Positions 58,756 through 64,000 of a stretch of 64,000 nucleotides of DNA are shown here, piece by piece. Each line of letters opens with the position of its first letter. Within the stretch, counting starts at the first letter, position 1. The stretch covers positions 62,001 to 126,000 of the forward strand of contig NZ_LQPP01000027.1 of the NCBI RefSeq assembly GCF_002102345.1. The letters are read 5' to 3'. The position numbers and the translations under genes were made by a program. This DNA is from Mycolicibacterium peregrinum (GTDB lineage: Bacteria; Actinomycetota; Actinomycetes; Mycobacteriales; Mycobacteriaceae). Below the pieces are notes generated by a model, which saw nothing but the letters and a program-made list of their open reading frames with translations, searched no databases and had not been told where the DNA came from.

Positions 58756-59453
58756 CCGTGGACATCAAGAAGACCGAGAACGACACCGAGACGGCAGTCG
58801 AGAAATCAGACACCGAGACGGCAGTCGAGAAATCAGACACCGAGACGGCAGTCGAGAAATCAGACACCGAGACGGCCGGCGAGGAGCAGGGCACGACCGA
58901 GGCCGACGTGGCCGAGGACGTCACCGACACCGCGGCTGAGGAGCCCGCGTCGGGGTGGTCGCAGAAGCTGGCGCAGCTCTGGGTCCCGCTGGGGCTGGTG
59001 GTGGCGCTGATCGCGTCAGCAGCACTTGCCGGATGGTTGTACTTCGCGCAGTTCCGCAACGACCAGCAGACCGGTGAGGCAGCCTCGGCGACGGTGCTCA
59101 AGGCCGCGAGCGACGGCACCGTGGCCCTGCTGAGTTACGCGCCGGACAGTCTCGACCGGGACTTCACCGCGGCCAAGACGCACCTGACCGGCGATTTCCT
59201 GTCGTACTACACCCAGTTCACCCAGGAGATCGTCGCTCCGGCGGCGAAAAAGAAAGCGGTCAAGACCACCGCAGCGGTGGTGCGCTCGGCCATCTCTGAG
59301 ATCCATCCCGATTCAGCCGTGGCACTGGTGTTCGTCAACCAGGCCACCACGAGTGCCGAGAATCCCAACGGGAGCTTCACCGCCAGCGCGGTCAAAGTGG
59401 GAATGAGCAAGATCGACGGCAACTGGTTGATCTCGTCGTTCGACCCGGTGTAG
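58752..59453 (+). CDS. Mce-associated membrane protein (Mas) with repeat-bearing N-terminus
   Basis: 233 residues. The cytoplasmic part holds three exact copies of DTETAVEKS plus a partial fourth (residues 11-42), encoded by a 27-bp tandem repeat. One membrane helix (about 76-97) and a Mas-type periplasmic domain follow. Start GTG overlaps the stop of the first Mas gene (GTGA). The pair probably acts as a heteromer with the Mce complex. The repeat number may vary between strains. Confidence 0.83.
   Translation: MTVDIKKTENDTETAVEKSDTETAVEKSDTETAVEKSDTETAGEEQGTTEADVAEDVTDTAAEEPASGWSQKLAQLWVPLGLVVALIASAALAGWLYFAQFRNDQQTGEAASATVLKAASDGTVALLSYAPDSLDRDFTAAKTHLTGDFLSYYTQFTQEIVAPAAKKKAVKTTAAVVRSAISEIHPDSAVALVFVNQATTSAENPNGSFTASAVKVGMSKIDGNWLISSFDPV
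58782..58877 (+). repeat. 27-bp in-frame tandem repeat in the second Mas gene
   Basis: Three exact 27-bp units starting at 58782, 58809 and 58836, then a partial unit at 58863. Each encodes DTETAVEKS. Confidence 0.9.
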
Positions 59454-59476
59454 CGGACCCTATCCGCCGGCCCAGG

Positions 59477-59593
59477 TCAATCCTGGGCGTGACGCTCGTA
59501 CTCCCACCGCTCCAGCCACGTCTGCAGCTCGTGCACCGCCAATGCGGTCGCGAATGCGCTGATCACGACGAGGCCGAGCAGCAACGCACTCAT
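59477..59593 (-). CDS. 38-residue small membrane protein
   Basis: ATG at 59593 overlaps the stop of the BTAD gene (ATGA). Residues 1-20 form a hydrophobic helix (SALLLGLVVISAFATALAV), followed by a charged tail HELQTWLERWEYERHAQD. A coupled, short membrane peptide of this kind could regulate or anchor something next to the regulator. No family is recognised with certainty. Confidence 0.5.
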   Translation of the reverse strand: MSALLLGLVVISAFATALAVHELQTWLERWEYERHAQD

Positions 59594-60177
59594 GGTCGGC
59601 ACCATGCGTTGTCGTTGTGGCGGAGACTCCCGCGGGCGGCAGGCCGGTGCGCAGAGCCACCGACCGCGTAGTGCGTTACCTGCCTCGGCACGGCGCTGTC
59701 GGGGGTGTCCCGAACAGACTGCTGGATCGCGCGGTAGCGGTCACGCTCGGTCTTGCACCAGGAATCCGTCCAGCCTTCGAGCAGATCACCGCTGCGCATC
59801 AGCCGGTGCAGTGCCGGATGAGCGCCCGCAGGTACCGGTCGTCCCTCGATCATGGTCAGCGCCTCGTGCAAGGCGACCGCTTCGTGCCAGTCGACGGTCA
59901 CCTCGGGCGCCAGGCTGACGTATTGGTGTTGCACGACGAGCAACGCGTCGGCGCCCAAGGGCCGCAACCGCCACAGCGCAGAACGCAGCGAGGACACCGC
60001 CTTTTGCGGAGGGCTGCCCGGCCACAGCAAGTCGCAGACCCAGCTGCGATGCAGCTCACGGCGCTTCACCGCGGCGAGCGCTACCAACCGGCGACATGAG
60101 GGCGGCAACACCAGCGGTTCTGTGTCTCGATACACGGCGAACTCGCCGAGGAGGTTCAGCCTGAATTGCTTGGACAT
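59590..60177 (-). CDS. short BTAD/SARP-like transcriptional regulator
   Basis: 195 residues: an OmpR-type winged helix (FRLNLLGEFAVYRD to VSSLRSALWRLRPLG) and the start of a BTAD domain (HEAVALHEAL...WCKTERDRYR). SARP regulators usually have a full BTAD of about 150 residues; here it stops after the first helices, and the tail (HYAVGGSAHRPAARG) resembles nothing known. It may be a truncated or frame-altered regulator. ATG 60177 is preferred over 60183 because GAGGA lies upstream. Divergent from the LtrA gene. Confidence 0.65.
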   Translation of the reverse strand: MSKQFRLNLLGEFAVYRDTEPLVLPPSCRRLVALAAVKRRELHRSWVCDLLWPGSPPQKAVSSLRSALWRLRPLGADALLVVQHQYVSLAPEVTVDWHEAVALHEALTMIEGRPVPAGAHPALHRLMRSGDLLEGWTDSWCKTERDRYRAIQQSVRDTPDSAVPRQVTHYAVGGSAHRPAARGSLRHNDNAWCRP

Positions 60178-60290
60178 ATACACATCCTCGAGTGAGGCCG
60201 GAGCCCTGACATCAGTAGTCGACTACTTGTATTTCGGTGAGTTTTTGCCCACCACGCCGTCGGCAATCCACTGTCCTGCGTCCGGATGCG

Positions 60291-61601
60291 ATGGAATTGC
60301 GGGAAAACGTGGTGAGAAAGGGACACATCAGGTTGAACGAAGAAACACCTAACCCGGTTCAATCCCACCGCCTGAGCAGGATGTCCGGACGCGACCCGCA
60401 CGAGCAGCACCGGGTGGCGAGTCCATTGGAGCTGCTGTTCGACCTGACGTTCGTCATCGCCTTCGGGGTGGCCGCCGCCCAGTTCGCGCATCTGATGGCC
60501 GAGGGGCATGTGTCGGCTGGGCTGGTGGGCTTTGCCTTCGCTGCATTCGCGGTCTGGTGGGCCTGGATGAACTTCACCTGGTTCGCGTCCGCCTATGACA
60601 CCGACGACTGGGTGTACCGCGTGATGACGATGCTGCAGATGGTCGGCGTCATCATCCTCTCGCTCGGCATACCGGCGATGTTCGCGTCCGTCGAACACGG
60701 TGGGCACGTAGACAACTCGGTGCTCGTGGCCGGTTACGTGGTGATGCGAATTGCCCTGGTGGGCCAGTGGTTACGGGCCGCCGCGCAGGATCCGCAACAT
60801 CGGTCCGCGTGCCTGACGTACGCCTGTGCGGTCGTCGTCGCCCAGATCGGCTGGATCGTCCAGATCTTCGTGGAGACCTCGGTTCCGGTCTTCTTCGTCA
60901 CCGCGCTGGGGTTGGTGGTGGTGGAGATCAGTGGCCCGCTGCTGGCCGAGCGCCGCATGGGAGGCACGCCATGGCACGCCCATCACGTCGCGGAACGATA
61001 CGGACTGCTCGCGATCATCGCACTGGGTGAAGGTGTGGTCGGCACCGTCGCGTCGTTGACGGCAGCGGTGGGGGAGCACGGCTGGTCCACCGATGCCATC
61101 CTGCTGGTGGCTGCCGGCACCGGCCTGACCTTCGGTATGTGGTGGGTGTATTTCCTGATTCCGGCCGGCGACTTGCTGCATGCCAGGCGCCAACTCTCGT
61201 TCTGGTACGGCTATCTGCACGTGGCGGTGTTCGGTGCGATCGTCGCGACCGGCGCCGGACTCCACGTGGCCGCCTACTACGTCGACGACCAGTCGAAGCT
61301 GGACTCCGTCGGCACTGTGCTGGCGGTGGCGATTCCGGTGGGCATCTACCTGTTGTCGATGTTCGTCATCTACTCATGTCTGGTGGGCGAGGCGGATCTG
61401 CTCCACGCGCTGCTGCTGGTGCTGGCCGGGGCCGCGCTGGTTGCTGCGGTGGCGCTGGCCGCATCCGGGACGTCGATGGCGGTGTGTCTGTTGGTCGTCA
61501 CCGCGGCCCCGGTGGTCGTCGTCGTCGGCTTCGAGGCCGTCGGGCACCGGCATGCCGCGGCGATCGTCGACCGGCGTCTGGACATTCATCGACCGGGATG
61601 A
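60291..61601 (+). CDS. LtrA-like (low temperature requirement A) membrane protein
   Basis: About 436 residues with ten to twelve hydrophobic helices and the LtrA signature HEQHRVASPLELLFDLTFVI near the start, AERYGLLAIIALGEGVVGT in the middle. Function is unknown in this family. The start is unclear: ATG 60291, GTG 60309/60312 and TTG 60333 are all possible; the conserved part begins near 60370. Its 3' end overlaps the MFS gene by 16 bp on the opposite strand. Confidence 0.82.
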   Translation: MELRENVVRKGHIRLNEETPNPVQSHRLSRMSGRDPHEQHRVASPLELLFDLTFVIAFGVAAAQFAHLMAEGHVSAGLVGFAFAAFAVWWAWMNFTWFASAYDTDDWVYRVMTMLQMVGVIILSLGIPAMFASVEHGGHVDNSVLVAGYVVMRIALVGQWLRAAAQDPQHRSACLTYACAVVVAQIGWIVQIFVETSVPVFFVTALGLVVVEISGPLLAERRMGGTPWHAHHVAERYGLLAIIALGEGVVGTVASLTAAVGEHGWSTDAILLVAAGTGLTFGMWWVYFLIPAGDLLHARRQLSFWYGYLHVAVFGAIVATGAGLHVAAYYVDDQSKLDSVGTVLAVAIPVGIYLLSMFVIYSCLVGEADLLHALLLVLAGAALVAAVALAASGTSMAVCLLVVTAAPVVVVVGFEAVGHRHAAAIVDRRLDIHRPG

Positions 61602-62854
61602 GTTTCGAAGCTTTCCAACAGCATTCGTTCCTGCTCGGCTGCGAGTAGGCGGCGCGTCTTGTGGCGGGTGATCAGGATTCCGACGGTGGCCAGGACCCAC
61701 ACCGCGTACTGGACGGACCATGCCACGCGGAACGAGGCGAACGAGTAGCTGTCGGTGCCGGACAGGATCAGTCCCATGGCCTGCATCACCAGCAGTGCCG
61801 CCAGGAAGCCGCCCATGTTCACCATGCCCTGCGCGGTGCCGAGGTTGTGACTCGGATTGAACGTGCGGGCGAAGTCGAAGCCGACCATCGACCCGGGGCC
61901 GCCCACTGAGATGACGACGATGAGCACCACCAACAACCACACCGGCGCCGGGCCGGGCAGGGCCAGCACCACGGTCCACACCAGGGCATTGCTGGCGATG
62001 ATCCAGAGCACCAGGCGCGACCTGCGGTGCGGATGGCGCCCGGTGAAGATGCCGATCATGATCCCGGCGGAGATGGCGGCCACCACGGAGACGGTCAGCA
62101 GCGCCCCCGCCGCTGTCTCCGAAAGCCCCTGCGCCACGGTGAGATAGGGCACGCCCCACATCAACGCGAAGACCGTCACCGAGAACTGGGTGCCCATGTG
62201 GGTGAAGAACCCGAGCCGGGTGCCGGGTCGGAGCCAGACGGTCTTGATGCGCGACAGGGTGGTGTGCATCGAGATCGGCTCGGGCGTCATCGCCGAACCG
62301 TGCGGTGTGTTGCGGATCAGCGCCAGTGCCAACACGATCACCACCAGGCCGAATGCCGCGACCGACAGATAGGCGGGGGTCCAACCCCTACCAGTGAGGA
62401 TCGCCAGGAACGGGACCGCGGAGAGCACCTGGCCCAGCTGGCCGCAGATACCGGTCAACTGGGCCACCAACGGGACACGAGCCGGCTCGAACCAATGAGG
62501 CACCAGGCGGAGAACCGAGATGAAGGTCAGTGCGTCGCCGAGGCCGACGATGGCCCGTGCACCGATGGCGGCGGGTAGTGACTCGCTGAGCGCGAGCACG
62601 AGCTGCCCGGCGGTCATCAGCGCGGCCCCGCAGACGATGAGAACCCGGGAACCGTAGCGGTCCAACAGTAGTCCGGCGGGAACCTGCGCCGCGGCGTAGA
62701 CGATCACCTGCAACACCACGAATGTGGACAGGACACCGGGGCTTGCGGCAAATCTGTCGGCTGCCTGCAGGCCCGAGACGCCGAGGGTGGTGCGGTCGAG
62801 GACGGCGATGATGTACGCGAGTAGCCCGGTGGCCCAAACGATCCAGGGACGCAC
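61586..62854 (-). CDS. MFS transporter
   Basis: 422 residues with 12 predicted helices. MFS motif A appears as LLLDRYGSRVLI after helix 2, and a long loop lies between helices 6 and 7. It probably exchanges small organic acids or is an efflux pump; direction cannot be told. GTG 62854 with AAAGG upstream is preferred to a longer start at 62908 that lacks a site. No regulator is adjacent except MerR at 63173, divergently placed. Confidence 0.85.
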   Translation of the reverse strand: MRPWIVWATGLLAYIIAVLDRTTLGVSGLQAADRFAASPGVLSTFVVLQVIVYAAAQVPAGLLLDRYGSRVLIVCGAALMTAGQLVLALSESLPAAIGARAIVGLGDALTFISVLRLVPHWFEPARVPLVAQLTGICGQLGQVLSAVPFLAILTGRGWTPAYLSVAAFGLVVIVLALALIRNTPHGSAMTPEPISMHTTLSRIKTVWLRPGTRLGFFTHMGTQFSVTVFALMWGVPYLTVAQGLSETAAGALLTVSVVAAISAGIMIGIFTGRHPHRRSRLVLWIIASNALVWTVVLALPGPAPVWLLVVLIVVISVGGPGSMVGFDFARTFNPSHNLGTAQGMVNMGGFLAALLVMQAMGLILSGTDSYSFASFRVAWSVQYAVWVLATVGILITRHKTRRLLAAEQERMLLESFETHPGR

Positions 62855-63135
62855 GCGGGCACCTTTCGTCAAATGTGTTTCACGGGGCAGATGTACATGG
62901 TCTCTCACTCGTGGTCGTCGGAGCGACAGGGCCCGTTTGTCGACGTTGTGAATTCGCCTCCAACCCGGTTTTTCATCGATTCACCGAGTTGGCTGAAAAT
63001 GCACTCTCATGTATCCCTTGAGGGAGGGTGTGGGGCATATCCGCAGCTGATCGCGCTGAAGATCCCGCCATCGGAGGATGGAATCCTGGAGCTGCGAATT
63101 CGCTCGCACCAATAACCGGGGAGTAGGGTGTCGGC
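62855..63135. other. intergenic region upstream of MFS and MerR genes
   Basis: I see no gene, clear repeat or motif-A/B site here. The TAGGGT at 63124-63129 is a possible -10 box for the MerR side. Confidence 0.6.
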
Positions 63136-63180
63136 ATGAATCGCTGTTCAAACCGACGCGGAGGACGCCGGCTTGGCTGA
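63136..63180 (+). CDS. possible leaderless 14-codon uORF in front of MerR
   Basis: TAGGGT (63124-63129) stands 6 nt before an ATG that opens a 14-codon frame (MNRCSNRRGGRRLG) ending in a TGA that overlaps the TTG start of the MerR gene. This layout suits a translationally coupled regulatory leader. It may also be chance. Confidence 0.25.
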   Translation: MNRCSNRRGGRRLG

Positions 63181-63787
63181 GTACCGTCTTGAAGACCTGG
63201 CGCGCATTTCCGGCGTCAGCGCTCGCAATATCCGCGCTTATCGTGAACGCGGGTTACTCGATTCGCCGCGGCGCGTCGGGCGCTCGGCGTATTACGGTGA
63301 CCGGCACCTCGATCAGTTGACAGCGATCAGCCAGCTACTGGCCAAGGGTTTCAACTCGGCGCACATCGCCGAATTCTTCGTCGCGTTGCGCGGCGGCAAG
63401 GATCTGGCCGACGCCTTGGGAATTCGGGCCTCGGACTGGTGCCGGCCGGCGACGCTGGTTTTGAACGTGGACCCGGCCGGCGATGACGTCCACACGCTTG
63501 TGGAGTTCGGATTGGTGCACGTCGTGGACGGTTCTGTCGAGGTGGCCGATTCCGCCTTGGTCGCACTCATCAACGGCACGGAAGACCATCGGCGCCTTGT
63601 CCGCAGCATGGCCCACCTCGCCCGGGCGACAGGACCGACGATCGATCACCTGGCCGAGTTGGTTGCCGCCGCTGTCGCTCAATGTCAGGAGGGACCTTTG
63701 GACGCCGGTCTGCCCGAGCTGGCCCGCGCGGTGGTCTCGGCCGGGGTGGGCCGGGCCCTGGGTGCGGCCGCGGCCACCGCTGATTGA
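63173..63787 (+). CDS. MerR-family regulator
   Basis: 204 residues from TTG 63173 (GGAGG eight bases upstream). N-terminal MerR HTH with LEDLARISGVSARNIRAYRERGLL, then a recognition wing YGDRHLDQL and a C-terminal helical domain of 130 residues without the cysteines of metal sensors, so it probably senses a small molecule. Divergent from the MFS transporter, which it may control. The 213 bp after its stop contain nothing that I can identify. Confidence 0.85.
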   Translation: MAEYRLEDLARISGVSARNIRAYRERGLLDSPRRVGRSAYYGDRHLDQLTAISQLLAKGFNSAHIAEFFVALRGGKDLADALGIRASDWCRPATLVLNVDPAGDDVHTLVEFGLVHVVDGSVEVADSALVALINGTEDHRRLVRSMAHLARATGPTIDHLAELVAAAVAQCQEGPLDAGLPELARAVVSAGVGRALGAAAATAD

Positions 63788-64000
63788 TCGTCCATCCACT
63801 CCCAGTCAGCAGTGGGTCGCGCAGGGGGATCAGGTCGAGGTCGGCCACCGCAATATCGGAGGCGTCGGAGTGGACATCAACCACGTCCCGAAGCCGAGAT
63901 TCGGTCAGCAGGACTGAATAGTTACCGGCGAGTAAGATATTCCAGCAAACTTTCGGCTCGGATGCGTGTGATTCGCTAGACAGAATCAGCCCGATTGTCT
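63788..64000. other. non-coding tail of the window
   Basis: No convincing gene, repeat or hairpin; AGATATTCC near 63937 is an isolated AT-rich patch. Confidence 0.5.

Noticed and set aside
1..64000. Mobile elements, tRNA/rRNA or CRISPR arrays
   Set aside because: No transposase or integrase, no clover-leaf sequence, and no regularly spaced repeat with unique spacers was found.

Overview
The window looks like part of a chromosome from a mycobacterium, probably a fast-growing Mycolicibacterium. It is GC-rich and uses GTG and TTG starts freely. It carries a complete YrbE/Mce importer operon, Mce-associated membrane proteins, a hemophore-like protein, two mycofactocin-type dehydrogenases, and promoters of the mycobacterial leaderless type (TANNNT about 7 nt before the start codon). 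No rRNA, tRNA, insertion sequence, phage gene or CRISPR array was seen. The window is one large catabolic and uptake locus for a hydrophobic carbon source that I cannot name.

Layout. 1-8.8 kb (mostly minus strand): a dehydrogenase cut by the window edge, two alpha/beta hydrolases, a DUF35-thiolase fusion, a ferredoxin with a NuoF-like flavoprotein, a Rieske protein and two adjacent amidohydrolases. 9.1-13.5 kb (plus): a paired acyl-CoA dehydrogenase, a luciferase-like flavin enzyme and a Rossmann reductase. 13.5-26.7 kb: a tandem-TetR (Mce3R-like) regulator, an SDR, a NorD/NorQ-like VWA plus AAA pair, then one long operon with a ligand-binding protein lacking a signal peptide, an AveC-like membrane protein, an SDR, an aldehyde dehydrogenase, two P450s and a mycofactocin-type SDR. 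26.7-32.2 kb: a TetR with a 36-bp palindrome, a second AveC-like protein with a 45-residue partner, a hemophore-like protein, and a P450-ferredoxin-SDR-SDR operon. 32.5-45.3 kb: an aldehyde dehydrogenase, a CoA transferase and the yrbEA-yrbEB-mceA to mceF operon. 45.4-64 kb: small secreted proteins, a P450 facing a TetR, a thiolase with DUF35 partner, a VOC protein, a crotonase, two acyl-CoA ligases, an amidohydrolase, two Mas proteins, a BTAD regulator, LtrA, an MFS transporter and a MerR regulator.

How it fits together (inference). The Mce complex, helped by the Mas and small secreted proteins, would import the substrate. P450s fed by the small ferredoxins hydroxylate it. Mycofactocin-type SDRs and aldehyde dehydrogenases oxidise the alcohol to an acid. 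AMP ligases or the CaiB enzyme form the CoA ester. The acyl-CoA dehydrogenases, crotonase, SDR and thiolase/aldolase genes shorten it, and the amidohydrolases and hydrolases act on ring or ester intermediates.

The main new observation is regulatory. Two repeated DNA motifs appear to divide the locus. Motif A has half-sites GAGAAT/ATTCTC, spaced 3 or 7 nt, and lies in front of at least eight transcription units between 8.8 and 55 kb, with a weaker variant at 3.1 kb. Motif B (consensus GAACARATATTWGGTC) precedes the tandem-TetR gene and the units around it between 11.4 and 18.7 kb. The regulator for motif A is not evident; the tandem TetR is the obvious candidate for motif B.
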